Positions 9,842 to 18,094 of a DNA stretch of 64,000 bases are shown here, piece after piece (the stretch's first letter is position 1; every line of letters begins with the position of its first letter). Both the position numbers and the translations under genes were made by a program. Below the pieces are notes generated by a model. It worked only from the letters and a program-made list of their open reading frames with translations. It searched no databases and was not told the origin of the DNA. Source of the DNA: an uncultured Clostridia bacterium (lineage in GTDB: Bacteria; Bacillota; Clostridia; Christensenellales; UBA1242); the NCBI GenBank assembly GCA_947624415.1, contig CANQKH010000003.1, forward strand, positions 59,494 to 123,493, given 5' to 3'.

Positions 9842-9950
9842 GAATAAAATATAACAAAATAATATTAAAAAGTCAATAATGAAATATAAAAAACAATAGT
9901 CGATATTATCAAAATAAAAGGAATAACATTAAGAAACATTGGTTTACTAT

Positions 9951-9982
9951 AAAAAAACAGGAAGAACATATTATTTCTTCCT
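9951..9982 (-). terminator. terminator of rpsT
   Basis: On the minus strand AGGAAGAA (9982-9975) and TTCTTCCT (9966-9959) form a hairpin followed, after one G, by a run of seven T (9957-9951). Confidence 0.85.
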
Positions 9983-10025
9983 ATTTTTATTTACTGCCCT
10001 TAAAAAGGGGACTTGAAAAAGTCAT

Positions 10026-10292
10026 TTATTTGTTTAGGTTTGCAAGCATTTTAGCATAATGAGCCTTTTTTCTGTTTGCACTATTCTTATGAATAACATT
10101 ATCACTAGCTGCTTTGTCCATAAGAGAAACAACTTCATTGTAAAGGCTTTGAGCATTTTCAACTTCTTTGTTTTCAACTGCCAATTTAAATTTTTTAGCA
10201 TAGGTGGCAATTCTTGATTTTATTGCTCTGTTTTCTGCAGTTTTTTTGTTGATAACCTTAACTCTTTTTTCTGCTGATTTAATATTAGGCAT
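10026..10292 (-). CDS. rpsT: 30S ribosomal protein S20
   Basis: 88 residues, normal for bS20. It is basic and helical, starting MPNIKSAEKRVKVINKK, with the typical NRAIKSRIATYAKKF and an end like VIHKNSANRKKAHYAKMLA. It binds 16S rRNA during 30S assembly. AAGGAGAT precedes the ATG. A promoter (10328-10356) and a terminator (9951-9982) show it is a single-gene unit. In many Clostridia rpsT neighbours gpr; here gpr is the next gene but is transcribed divergently. Confidence 0.97.
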   Translation of the reverse strand: MPNIKSAEKRVKVINKKTAENRAIKSRIATYAKKFKLAVENKEVENAQSLYNEVVSLMDKAASDNVIHKNSANRKKAHYAKMLANLNK

Positions 10293-10327
10293 ACTTATCT
10301 CCTTTATAAATTTTTACTCTAGACAAA

Positions 10328-10356
10328 AGTATAACATAAAAAAAACAAGAAATCAA
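10328..10356 (-). promoter_or_regulatory. sigma-A promoter of rpsT with extended -10
   Basis: On the minus strand TTGATT (10356-10351) and TATACT (10333-10328) are 17 bases apart, with TGT directly before the -10 (TGn extension). Confidence 0.75.
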
Positions 10357-10397
10357 GTAAAATAAATATTTTTTTTAAATTTTAGCAAAATAATTGT

Positions 10398-11156
10398 ATG
10401 TTTGATTTAATAGATGAGTGTGGAAAGGATTTAAAACGGTATGGCTATACCATAAAAGAGGTTGGTGAATTTGGTATAAGCGAGGCATATTTAAAGGTGC
10501 ATGACAGAAAAGAGAGTGAAGAAACGGGGCTTGCTGAAGGAGAGTATTTTATAGTAAGTTGTCCTTTTTTTAGTGAGTTTGGACAGGACTGTGCAGTTGT
10601 AATGGTAAATTGTTTAAAGAATAAGTTAAAAAGATGTTTAAAAAATTTTAATTACAAGAAAGAGGACAGAGTGTTGATTGTGGGGCTAGGTAATCCTGAC
10701 ATTGATGCTGATAGGCTTGGCAAAAATGTATTTGATGAAATTGAAATAAAACCGATGAATAAGAAGAATAACATTTTCAAATTTTGTCCTAATATTTTTT
10801 TCTATACAGGTATTGATACGCTCGAAATAGTAAAAATGTTATCTCAAAAACTCAAAATAAATTTAATTATAATAATAGATTCACTTACAACCTCATCTCT
10901 TTCACGCTTAGGCTCGTCTTTTCAAATAACCACATCGGGTATGACGCCAGGCAGCGGAGTGAATAGGTTTGGAAATAGAATTTGCAAGGAGACAATTGGG
11001 ATTAACTGTATTTCGATTGGAGTGCCGTTTATGATATTTTCAAGCAGTATAAAAGATGACGAGCGAGATATAATACTCACTTCAAAAGATGTAAAAGAGG
11101 ATGTGGAAAATGCAAGTTTTATAATATCTCAGGCACTAAAGGAGGCGATAAAATGA
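10398..11156 (+). CDS. gpr: GPR-type spore (germination) protease
   Basis: 252 residues against about 320-370 in Bacillus and Clostridium, so shorter. The family core is clear: VLIVGLGNPDIDADRLG near residues 94-110, FYTGIDTLEIVKML, IIIIDSLTTSSLSRLGSSFQIT, TPGSGVNRFGNRICKETIGI and SIGVPFMIF. GPR is the aspartic-type endopeptidase that degrades small acid-soluble proteins when spores germinate. No Shine-Dalgarno is visible before the ATG, in contrast to nearly every neighbour. It overlaps ytfI by four bases. Together with ytfI and gerW it shows descent from spore formers, although it does not prove that this organism still makes spores. Confidence 0.85.
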   Translation: MFDLIDECGKDLKRYGYTIKEVGEFGISEAYLKVHDRKESEETGLAEGEYFIVSCPFFSEFGQDCAVVMVNCLKNKLKRCLKNFNYKKEDRVLIVGLGNPDIDADRLGKNVFDEIEIKPMNKKNNIFKFCPNIFFYTGIDTLEIVKMLSQKLKINLIIIIDSLTTSSLSRLGSSFQITTSGMTPGSGVNRFGNRICKETIGINCISIGVPFMIFSSSIKDDERDIILTSKDVKEDVENASFIISQALKEAIK

Positions 11157-11728
11157 ATCTTTATTTGCTTATTCCCTTTTTTATAATTTTGATATTTTTT
11201 ATACCAGTTAAAGTAGAGGTGAGAATTTCTTTCAATGTTCTCGAAAAAATGGGGGCTTTTGGTGTGTTTGTATTTGGAATTAAAGTTGAATATCAACAGT
11301 TTTGGATTGAGAATAAAAAGATAATCACTAAAAAAGAAAATGAGATTGAAAGTCATGAATTAGACACGCAAAGCAAGGAAGTCATATTTTTTGAGATGCT
11401 AAGCCATGAGATTAAAGACAAGACAAGACTAAAAGAATTGTATGTGTTTTATAATTTAGGAGTTGGAGATGCTTTTTCATCTGCAATGGTTGGAGGAACA
11501 ATAAATGTTATATTGTTTTCCATCATGACAGCAATTAAGAATTCAAAGCCGACTGCATCTATGGGAGTTTATGACACAATATCTTATAATAAGAAAATTT
11601 GTCAATTTGCATTAAAGACTTCAATGTCAATTTCTTTATTTGATGTGGTATATTCTTTGATACGTTCGGTTATTCTAACTAGGAAGAAAACAAATGAAAA
11701 GCAAATAATGGAGAAAAAAGGAGTATAA
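11153..11728 (+). CDS. ytfI: YtfI-like DUF2953 membrane-anchored protein
   Basis: 191 residues, one N-terminal membrane segment (about 3-20, LYLLIPFFIILIFFIP) and a basic C-terminal tail. The body VKVEVRISFNVLEKMGAFGVFVFGIKV and the LYVFYNLGVGDAFSSAMVGGTINVI segment fit the DUF2953/YtfI family, which sits directly before ytfJ in many spore formers. That same order is seen here: ytfI stops one base before gerW begins. The ATGA overlap with gpr and the GGAGGCGATAAA ribosome site indicate translational coupling. Its biochemical role is unknown to me. Confidence 0.7.
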   Translation: MNLYLLIPFFIILIFFIPVKVEVRISFNVLEKMGAFGVFVFGIKVEYQQFWIENKKIITKKENEIESHELDTQSKEVIFFEMLSHEIKDKTRLKELYVFYNLGVGDAFSSAMVGGTINVILFSIMTAIKNSKPTASMGVYDTISYNKKICQFALKTSMSISLFDVVYSLIRSVILTRKKTNEKQIMEKKGV

Positions 11729-11729
11729 A

Positions 11730-12167
11730 ATGAAATATTTTGATAGTAATGATAACATCAATAATTTAATTAATGTCGCAATGGATAAAATTAAGACTAT
11801 AGTTGATTCAAGCACTGTAATTGGCGAGGCGGTTGAGACTTCTGATGGGACGACTATAATACCAATTTCGCGTGTAACGGTTGGATATGTAGTAGGTGGC
11901 GGAGAATATGCCGACCTTTCATCGAGACGAGTTGCCAATCATTTTCCTATGGCAGGAGGTTCAAGTGGAGGTATGAGTTTGTCTCCTGTTGGATTTTTAA
12001 TTATAAAAAGTGGCGATGTAAAATTTGTTAATGTTGAAAATAAGACGTTATATCAAACTTTTTTAAACTTATTTAATTCAATTCTTTCAAAAATTGACGA
12101 AGATGCAAAAACAGATAATAATGTAAGTGATGACAGCGAAGTTGTGGAGAGTGAAGAAGATGAATAA
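11730..12167 (+). CDS. ytfJ: GerW/YtfJ family sporulation protein
   Basis: 145 residues. The family signature is plain: VGEAVETSDGTTIIPISRVTVGY-type sequence (residues about 32-54, broken here for length), VGGGEY, GGSSGGMSLSPVGFLII, and an acidic tail of Asp/Glu. In Bacillus the homologue is made in the forespore and affects germination. It has a strong AAGGAG site, follows ytfI by one base, and overlaps the next gene by eight bases. The acidic tail is encoded where the dacF start and ribosome site overlap. Confidence 0.9.
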   Translation: MKYFDSNDNINNLINVAMDKIKTIVDSSTVIGEAVETSDGTTIIPISRVTVGYVVGGGEYADLSSRRVANHFPMAGGSSGGMSLSPVGFLIIKSGDVKFVNVENKTLYQTFLNLFNSILSKIDEDAKTDNNVSDDSEVVESEEDE

Positions 12168-13296
12168 ACATTGCAAAAGAATACTTGCTCTCTTTTTTAT
12201 AGCAATATTTCTCGTTGGGGCACTTGCGGGTGGTGTTAAAATTATTGCAGATGCCCATCAATTGTCTTCGGCAAAGGGTATGTGTGTAATGGAAACAGGC
12301 ACAAATCGAGTATTGTATTCAAATAATGAAGAATGCAAATTGCCTATGGCAAGCACAACTAAGATAGTAACAGCGATAACAGCAATTGAAAATTGTAATG
12401 ACCTTGATAAAATAATTAAAATATCTCCCAAGGCTATAGGTGTAAGCGGAACAAGTTTATATTTAAAAGAAGGTGAAGAGATGTCATTGCGTGATTTATT
12501 ATATGGACTTATGCTTATATCTGGTAACGATGCCTCAGTGGCTATAGGAGAAGCAATTTGCGGCAATGTAGACAAATTTGTTACACTTATGAATAAAACT
12601 GCATACAAAATAGGAGCATTTAATAGTCATTTTGAGAACACTCATGGATTAGACAGCAAATCTCATTATACGACAGCATATGACTTGGCACTAATTACAA
12701 GTTATGCTATGAAAAATCAAACTTTCAAGGAGATAGTATCTACAAAAAACACAAAAATTACAAATAAAGATGGAAAAACACGATACTTAAAAAATAAGAA
12801 CAAACTTTTGAATACATTAGAGGGGTGTTGTGGTGTAAAAACGGGTTTTACCGATGATGCTGGGCGATGTCTTGTTTCATGTTGCGAAAGAAATGGAATG
12901 AGTGTTGTATGCGTTGTATTAAATTGTGGGCCAATGTTTGAAGAAAGCGGTGAACTATTAGAAAGGGCATTTAACGAATATAATTACATTGATTTGACAT
13001 CGAATTATGCATATTATGATAGTTTACCTGTTATAGATGGCAAAAGCGAAAGCGTTAAAATAGGAACGTTTGGGAATTATTTTTATCCGTTAAGAGCAGA
13101 TGAAATTTCAAAGGTTAGATATGAATACAATATAATAAAAGAGATAAAAGCACCGGTAGATAAAGGCATTGAAGTTGGAGAGATTAAAATTTTTATTGAT
13201 AAAGACTTGCATTTTACAGAAAAAGTGTATACAATTGAAAGTGTAAGGAGAAATTCTGTTTGGTCAAAGGTAAAAGACTTTATAGAAAAATGGTAA
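12160..13296 (+). CDS. dacF: D-alanyl-D-alanine carboxypeptidase (DacF-like penicillin-binding protein)
   Basis: 378 residues from the ATG at 12160, which overlaps the gerW stop; an upstream in-frame ATG at 12127 lies deep inside gerW and lacks a ribosome site. Residues 5-27 form a signal or anchor segment (RILALFFIAIFLVGALAGGV). The serine peptidase S11 triad is intact: Ser65-x-x-Lys68 (MASTTKIV), Ser121-Gly-Asn (SGNDAS) and Lys227-Thr-Gly (VKTGFTDDAG). It trims the terminal D-Ala from peptidoglycan stems outside the membrane. A C-terminal beta-rich PBP5-like domain follows. Position after gpr-ytfI-ytfJ suggests a spore-lineage DacF role. Confidence 0.92.
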   Translation: MNKHCKRILALFFIAIFLVGALAGGVKIIADAHQLSSAKGMCVMETGTNRVLYSNNEECKLPMASTTKIVTAITAIENCNDLDKIIKISPKAIGVSGTSLYLKEGEEMSLRDLLYGLMLISGNDASVAIGEAICGNVDKFVTLMNKTAYKIGAFNSHFENTHGLDSKSHYTTAYDLALITSYAMKNQTFKEIVSTKNTKITNKDGKTRYLKNKNKLLNTLEGCCGVKTGFTDDAGRCLVSCCERNGMSVVCVVLNCGPMFEESGELLERAFNEYNYIDLTSNYAYYDSLPVIDGKSESVKIGTFGNYFYPLRADEISKVRYEYNIIKEIKAPVDKGIEVGEIKIFIDKDLHFTEKVYTIESVRRNSVWSKVKDFIEKW

Positions 13297-13297
13297 T

Positions 13298-14005
13298 ATG
13301 AGATTAAATAAGTTTTTATCAAATAGTGGAGTTGCATCGAGAAGAAAATGTGATGACATAATTTTATCTGGGGTTGTAAAGGTAAATGGAAAAGTTGTAA
13401 AAGAACTTGGGTTAAATATAAATGAGAAAAAAGATAAGATTACGGTAGAAGATAGGGTAATTACACTGCCCTCTTCTTTTGTATATATTAAATTAAATAA
13501 ACCCAAAGGATATACTTGCAGTGCATCTGATGAGAAAGGGAGAAAGACTATTTATGATTTAGTTCAATGCGATGAACGTCTTTTTTCTATAGGCAGGCTT
13601 GACTATGATACTGAGGGACTTATAATTCTTACCAATGATGGAGATTTTGCCAATAGAGTTGCTCATCCAAAATATTTGCTGGAAAAGGAGTATAGAGTAA
13701 CTATAGAGGGTGAGATAAAGGAAAGCGAACTTGCAGTTTTAAGAAAAGGCGTTGTTGTTAATGGTGAAAGAATGCCATCAGCAAAAGTTGAATGGTTGTC
13801 TTATGAAAATGGATACACAAAAATATCTGTTATAATTGATGAAGGGCAAAACAGACAAATTAGAAGAATGATTGAAGCGATAGGACGTGAAATTAAATTA
13901 TTGAAAAGAGTTAGGATAGGTGGAGTAAAATTGGGAGGATTAAAAAGAGGAGAGTATAGAGACCTAACGGAAGATGAGTTGAACTTACTTGTGAGGGCAA
14001 AATGA
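13298..14005 (+). CDS. rluB: rRNA pseudouridine synthase, RluB/RsuA family
   Basis: 235 residues. An S4 RNA-binding domain occupies about 1-60 (MRLNKFLSNSGVASRRKCDDII). The catalytic domain has KLNKPKGYTCS, the active-site Asp motif GRLDYDTEGLIILTNDG near 101-117, and GQNRQIRRMIEAIGREIKLLKRVRIG. It isomerises a uridine in ribosomal RNA. The start follows the dacF stop by one base and no strong Shine-Dalgarno is present, so translation may be coupled. The gene overlaps the next one (ATGA). Confidence 0.93.
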   Translation: MRLNKFLSNSGVASRRKCDDIILSGVVKVNGKVVKELGLNINEKKDKITVEDRVITLPSSFVYIKLNKPKGYTCSASDEKGRKTIYDLVQCDERLFSIGRLDYDTEGLIILTNDGDFANRVAHPKYLLEKEYRVTIEGEIKESELAVLRKGVVVNGERMPSAKVEWLSYENGYTKISVIIDEGQNRQIRRMIEAIGREIKLLKRVRIGGVKLGGLKRGEYRDLTEDELNLLVRAK

Positions 14006-15201
14006 ACGTTGCTATAATAGGTGGCGGAGCATCAGGCCTTATGGCCGGCGGGTTTATCGCACAAAAGGGATATAGTGTAAGTATTTTTGATGGCAACGAA
14101 AAATTGGGCAAAAAGTTATATATAACAGGCAAAGGCAGATGTAATGTTACAAATAATACTGATAATGAGGGATATCTGCAAAATGTTGTCAACGGCAAAA
14201 AGTTTATGATGTCTGCAATAAATGGTTTTTCATGCCAAGATACAATAAATTTTTTTGAAAATTTGGGTGTAAAGTTAAAAACTGAACGAGGGAACAGGGT
14301 TTTTCCACAATCCAACAAATCGAGCGATATTATAAAAGCATTAATGTTGCATTCAAAAAATTGCACTTATTTATTAGAAAATAAAGTTGAAAAGGTAGTG
14401 AAAGTTGAAGATTCATATTTAATAAAGTCAACAAGTGGAATATATAAATTTGATAAAGTTGTTATTGCCACAGGTGGAAAAAGTTATCCGGCAACAGGCA
14501 GTCAAGGTGATGGATATAAGTTTGCTAGGGATTTTGGCCATACAATTATCAAACCTCATTCTGCATTAGCACCCATAAAAATCAAGGATGCTTTTTGTAG
14601 TTCACTGGAAGGCTTAACATTGAAAAATATTAAATTAAATGCAAAATATGGAGATATGAAATTTTCTCAATTAGGAGAATTATTGTTTACAAACGATGCT
14701 ATTTCTGGGCCTCTTGCATTAAGCCTTTCAAGTTTTATATCAAATCAAAAGGATGTTAAAATAAGTATTGATTTTAAACCAGCCCTTGATGAAAAAATGT
14801 TGGAGGATAGAATTTTAAGGGATATATCGTCTATGCCAAATAAAAGCATAAAATATCTTTTAAAAGGGTTGCTTCCTATGAGGCTTGTAGAAGTTTTTGT
14901 CTCAATACTTAATATTTCATTAACGCAAAAATTGAATTCTTTGACAAAAAAGCAAAGGGGTGATTTAATTTCCCTTTTGAAAAATTTCCCTTTGGTATTC
15001 GATAAAGTTTATCCAGTGGAAAGTGGAATCATCACGGCAGGGGGAATAGATTTAAAAGAAATAAATCCAAAAACTATGGAAAGCAAACTTGTAAAAGGGT
15101 TATATTTTATTGGCGAAGTGCTTGATGTTGATTGTTTGACTGGGGGTTTTAATCTACAAACGGCATTTTCGACTGCATATGCTTGCAGTAAAAATATTTA
15201 A
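14002..15201 (+). CDS. BaiN/YhiN (HI0933) family FAD-dependent oxidoreductase
   Basis: 399 residues, full length. The N-terminal dinucleotide fold is AIIGGGASGLMAG (residues 4-16), followed by GNEKLGKKLYITGKGRCNVTN, the signature of this flavoprotein family. The second FAD contact is VVIATGGKSYPATGSQGDGY. The C-terminal ITAGGIDLKEINPKTMESK and FIGEVLDVDCLTGGFNLQTAFSTAYA segments close the FAD site. The family includes bile-acid pathway enzymes in gut Clostridia, but most members have no known substrate, and naming this one would be a guess. It commonly precedes cmk and plsC in Clostridia; here plsC follows directly. Confidence 0.88.
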   Translation: MNVAIIGGGASGLMAGGFIAQKGYSVSIFDGNEKLGKKLYITGKGRCNVTNNTDNEGYLQNVVNGKKFMMSAINGFSCQDTINFFENLGVKLKTERGNRVFPQSNKSSDIIKALMLHSKNCTYLLENKVEKVVKVEDSYLIKSTSGIYKFDKVVIATGGKSYPATGSQGDGYKFARDFGHTIIKPHSALAPIKIKDAFCSSLEGLTLKNIKLNAKYGDMKFSQLGELLFTNDAISGPLALSLSSFISNQKDVKISIDFKPALDEKMLEDRILRDISSMPNKSIKYLLKGLLPMRLVEVFVSILNISLTQKLNSLTKKQRGDLISLLKNFPLVFDKVYPVESGIITAGGIDLKEINPKTMESKLVKGLYFIGEVLDVDCLTGGFNLQTAFSTAYACSKNI

Positions 15202-15213
15202 AAGGAGTAAATA

Positions 15214-15819
15214 ATGTTTAGGTTTTTTCAAATTGTATGTTATCTTCCCATAAAGACACTTTTTCCGTCAAAAGTTTATGGCAAGAAAAATTTACCAAAA
15301 GGAGGCTGTATAATTGCAAGTAATCACACATCTAATCTTGATGCAATAATGCTTGCTCTAAATACATGGGAAAAGAAAAGATATTTAGCAAAAAAGGAAC
15401 TTTTTGAGAGAAAAATATCAAATCTTTTTTATACGGGGCTTGGGTGCATAAAGATTGATAGATCAAAAAGTGATGTGTCGGCAATTAAAACTTGCTTAAA
15501 AATTTTAAAAGATGGGAAGAAACTTGTAATATTCCCAGAGGGAACAAGGGTAAATAATGAAAATATGCAATTAGGGGAGGTCAAACATGGCGTTGCTATG
15601 TTTGCCTGCAAGGCAAAAGTGCCAATCGTTCCAATGTTTGTTTCAAGAAAACCTAAATTATTTAGGAAAACAAAAATTTATATTGGTCAGCCTTTTGAAT
15701 TAAATGAGTTTTATGATAAGAAACTGCCACAAGAAGAACTTGACAAGGCATCACTAATTGTAGAAGATAAAATGAATGAATTAAGGGAAAATGTCTTAAA
15801 TTCTTTGACAAAAAAATAA
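15214..15819 (+). CDS. plsC: 1-acyl-sn-glycerol-3-phosphate acyltransferase
   Basis: 201 residues. The acyltransferase motif I is SNHTSNLDAI (His-x4-Asp, near residues 36-45), motif II is GCIKIDRSK, motif III is FPEGTRVNN, and motif IV includes VPIVPMFVSR. It adds the second acyl chain to lysophosphatidic acid at the membrane during phospholipid synthesis. AAGGAG precedes the ATG. In Clostridia this gene usually lies between cmk and ispH-rpsA. Here cmk is absent from the spot and found 46 kb away at 61685. Confidence 0.92.
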   Translation: MFRFFQIVCYLPIKTLFPSKVYGKKNLPKGGCIIASNHTSNLDAIMLALNTWEKKRYLAKKELFERKISNLFYTGLGCIKIDRSKSDVSAIKTCLKILKDGKKLVIFPEGTRVNNENMQLGEVKHGVAMFACKAKVPIVPMFVSRKPKLFRKTKIYIGQPFELNEFYDKKLPQEELDKASLIVEDKMNELRENVLNSLTKK

Positions 15820-15853
15820 TATTTTGATAGACTTAATGCTATAAAGGAGAATT

Positions 15854-16882
15854 ATGGAAGACAAATTTAACTTGGAGGCTGTTGATAAAACATTTACAAC
15901 TTATAAAAGAGGACAGATGTTTGATGGTGTTGTAGTAATAAAAAGGGAAAATGGTTGTATTTTTAATATAGGTGGTAAAAATGATGCGTTCCTTCCTTGC
16001 GAAGAGGTAGAGGATTGGGAAAACTTAAAAATAGGGGATAGATTTAAAGTTGTCATAATCAATAATAAAAATGAAGAAGGAATGCTTGTAGTTTCAAAAG
16101 TAATTGCCGATAATCAAATAATAGCCACACAAAACGCAAACAAATTAAAAATAGGAAGCAGAGTTACCTTTGTGGTTACAGAAGCAAACAAACAAGAATT
16201 AAAATCCAAAATGGGAGAATATAATATTTTAGTTCCAATTGGGGAAATTTCAATGAAGACTCGCGATCCATATAAGTGTGTTGGTCGCCAGTTTGAGGGT
16301 GTTGCAACTGAGATAAATAGAGATAAAAAATTAATAATTATAAGTATAAAAATGCTTGAAAAACAGATACAAGAAAATAATGAAGAAATGTTTTGGCGAT
16401 CAATTTTTATAAACAAAATTGTAAAAGGAACAGTTAAGAAAATTGTTGATTTTGGCATTTTTGTAGATGTCGGGGGATTTGATTGCTTCTGCCATATTTC
16501 CAATTTGAGTTATGAAAGAATTTCAAACCCTTCCGAAGTTGTTAAGGAAGGAGAAGAATACGATTTTAGAGTAATTGAAATCGATAAAGAAAAAAAGAGG
16601 GTTGCCCTCAGTTATAAAGCACTTCTCGAAAGTCCAAAATTGAAAGCAATCAAGGAATTGGAAGAGGGGCAAGTTTATGAAGGGGTTGTAATAAAAATAT
16701 TAACGTTTGGTGCAATAATAAAATTGGAGAATGGGGCAACGGGACTTCTTCATATAAAGAATGCAACAGAAGCCAATAATAAACAGATTTATGAAATTGT
16801 AAAACTTGACGAGAAGGTAAAAGTTGAAGTTTTAGATGTTGATATAGAAGACGAGAAGGTTTCCTTCAAGTTGGTTGGCTAA
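15854..16882 (+). CDS. four-S1-domain RNA-binding protein (ribosomal protein S1-like)
   Basis: 342 residues made of four S1 modules: about 15-80 (GQMFDGVVVIKRENGCIFNI), 90-175 (diverged), 180-255 (VKGTVKKIVDFGIFVDVGGF), and 265-340 (GQVYEGVVIKILTFGAIIKL). The third is the most canonical, with HISNLSYERISNPSEVV. In Clostridia the gene after plsC is often an IspH-S1 fusion; here no IspH domain is present. It probably binds mRNA on the ribosome, like firmicute S1 homologues. AAGGAG precedes the ATG. Confidence 0.88.
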   Translation: MEDKFNLEAVDKTFTTYKRGQMFDGVVVIKRENGCIFNIGGKNDAFLPCEEVEDWENLKIGDRFKVVIINNKNEEGMLVVSKVIADNQIIATQNANKLKIGSRVTFVVTEANKQELKSKMGEYNILVPIGEISMKTRDPYKCVGRQFEGVATEINRDKKLIIISIKMLEKQIQENNEEMFWRSIFINKIVKGTVKKIVDFGIFVDVGGFDCFCHISNLSYERISNPSEVVKEGEEYDFRVIEIDKEKKRVALSYKALLESPKLKAIKELEEGQVYEGVVIKILTFGAIIKLENGATGLLHIKNATEANNKQIYEIVKLDEKVKVEVLDVDIEDEKVSFKLVG

Positions 16883-16953
16883 TTGGTCTTATGTCATATA
16901 TTTCGGATCAAGAATGAAAGACAAAATACTAAATATTGTGTTTTGCTAAGTAG

Positions 16954-16980
16954 AAATAAGAGAAAAGAACTCTCTTATTT
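16954..16980 (+). other. hairpin immediately upstream of the tRNA
   Basis: AAATAAGAG (16954-16962) and CTCTTATTT (16972-16980) with a 9-base loop end two bases before the tRNA. The T run is poor for a terminator. It could end the upstream operon weakly or mark a processing site. Confidence 0.45.
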
Positions 16981-16982
16981 AT

Positions 16983-17057
16983 GCTGATGTGGCTCAGTGG
17001 TAGAGCAACGCACTCGTAATGCGTAGGTCGTGGGTTCAAATCCCATCATCAGCTCCA
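16983..17057 (+). tRNA. tRNA-Thr (anticodon CGT), CCA encoded
   Basis: A complete cloverleaf. Acceptor GCTGATG/CATCAGC (16983-16989 with 17047-17053), D stem GCTC/GAGC, anticodon stem ACGCA/TGCGT with loop CTCGTAA and anticodon CGT at 17015-17017, variable loop AGGTC, T stem GTGGG/CCCAT with one G-U pair, discriminator T and encoded CCA (17055-17057). It reads ACG threonine codons. Confidence 0.96.
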
Positions 17058-17144
17058 GTAAAAAATTGCAAAGCAATTTTTTTGTTTTGCTTTGCAAAAC
17101 GCAAACTTTTGTTTGCACTGGAGCCTTTCAGCATTCGCAATGCT
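17052..17144 (+). repeat. nested hairpin cluster after the tRNA, including a weak terminator
   Basis: The tRNA 3' end GCTCCAGT (17052-17059) is repeated inverted as ACTGGAGC (17117-17124). Enclosed between them are three back-to-back hairpins: AAAAAATTGC/GCAATTTTTT (17060-17082, terminator-like with a T run), GTTTTGC/GCAAAAC (17084-17100), and GCAAAC/GTTTGC (17101-17116). A fourth, AGCATT/AATGCT (17130-17144), follows. This density is far above the neighbourhood. Confidence 0.8.
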
Positions 17145-17195
17145 TACTGGCTTCATATAAAGTAATTAAATTGTCTTCTTAAAGAGGAGGTTACA

Positions 17196-17438
17196 ATGAA
17201 TTTAATTAAGTTAAATCAAGTTGGGAAAATCTTAGATGGAAATTATAAAAATTGGTTTGTTTTGATTGAGACTGACGAAGAAAGTAAAAATGACGAGGAA
17301 CCAGGTTATTATGTTTTTATTGCTCCAAAGGTAGAGAATTTAACAATAAAACAAGGCGTTTATGATGAGTATTATTCTTCGTGGGAAGAATTGAATAAAT
17401 TGTTTAATTATAAGGTTGATTGGGATCATAACTTTTAA
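17196..17438 (+). CDS. small hypothetical protein
   Basis: 80 residues, acidic, with a strong GAGGAGG site before the ATG. It contains a short beta-rich stretch (WFVLIETDEES, YYVFIAPKVENL) and ends WEELNKLFNYKVDWDHNF. I do not recognise a family. The acidic, compact single-domain layout resembles small immunity or cargo-binding proteins, but nothing in the neighbourhood confirms that. Confidence 0.65.
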   Translation: MNLIKLNQVGKILDGNYKNWFVLIETDEESKNDEEPGYYVFIAPKVENLTIKQGVYDEYYSSWEELNKLFNYKVDWDHNF

Positions 17439-17569
17439 TTTTACAAATCAAATTTGATTTAATTTTGACAGGATTTATAAAAGTTGGTGAAAAAGTTTTT
17501 GAAATTAAAAAAACTTTGCTGTCTTTATAAAATTCTTTGCTTTAATTGTTGTAAAAGGTGATAAACAAA

Positions 17570-18060
17570 ATGTATAAAAATATTTTAATAATTGGAACGG
17601 CAAGAAGTGGAAAGACTACACTTGCCAAGAAATTAGCAAAAGAAAAAGGGTATAGTTTAATTAGCATTGAAGATATAGTTAGTGGATTAGAGGCATATCC
17701 GGAATTGCAAATACATCATGATGGAGATGTATTTGACACAGCGAGACGGTTAGCACCATTTTTGATTAAATATTAAACTGAATTATCGGAGGGCACTATT
17801 TTTTACAGTGGAATTAAATGGGTGATTGAAGAAATTCATATTGATTTTGAACAGTTAATGCCCTTTTTGCAAAGTGATATTGGTGCGATGACCAGGAGTT
17901 AAAAGGAAATGTTAAATATTTTATAGAGAAAAACAAATTTTTCAATCAAATGTTTAAAAAATATGGAATTAAGACATTTGACACATCGTTTGATAGGGAA
18001 AATATGTTAAATTTTATAATAGAAAATTTAGAGAATTTAGAAAATGCCAAGAAAAATTAA
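17570..18060 (+). pseudogene. broken P-loop kinase-like gene
   Basis: The intact start encodes YKNILIIGTARSGKTTLAKK (a Walker A loop of the adenylate/shikimate kinase type) and continues to an in-frame TAA at 17774-17776. The same frame then resumes with sensible sequence (TELSEGTIFYSGIKWVIEEI) up to a second stop near 17900. From about 17890 the coding signal shifts by one frame and runs on as ELKGNVKYFIEKNKFFNQMF to the stop at 18058-18060. One nonsense and one frameshift lesion therefore split a roughly 165-residue kinase. AAGGTG lies before the ATG at 17570. The kinase substrate is unknown. Confidence 0.75.
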
Positions 18061-18094
18061 AAAAGTTAAAATATAAGAGGGGAATTATGACTCA

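Noticed and set aside
9570..9854. 94-codon plus-strand frame
   Set aside because: It lies wholly within the N-terminal part of the ABC exporter on the other strand and has no ribosome site or family pattern.
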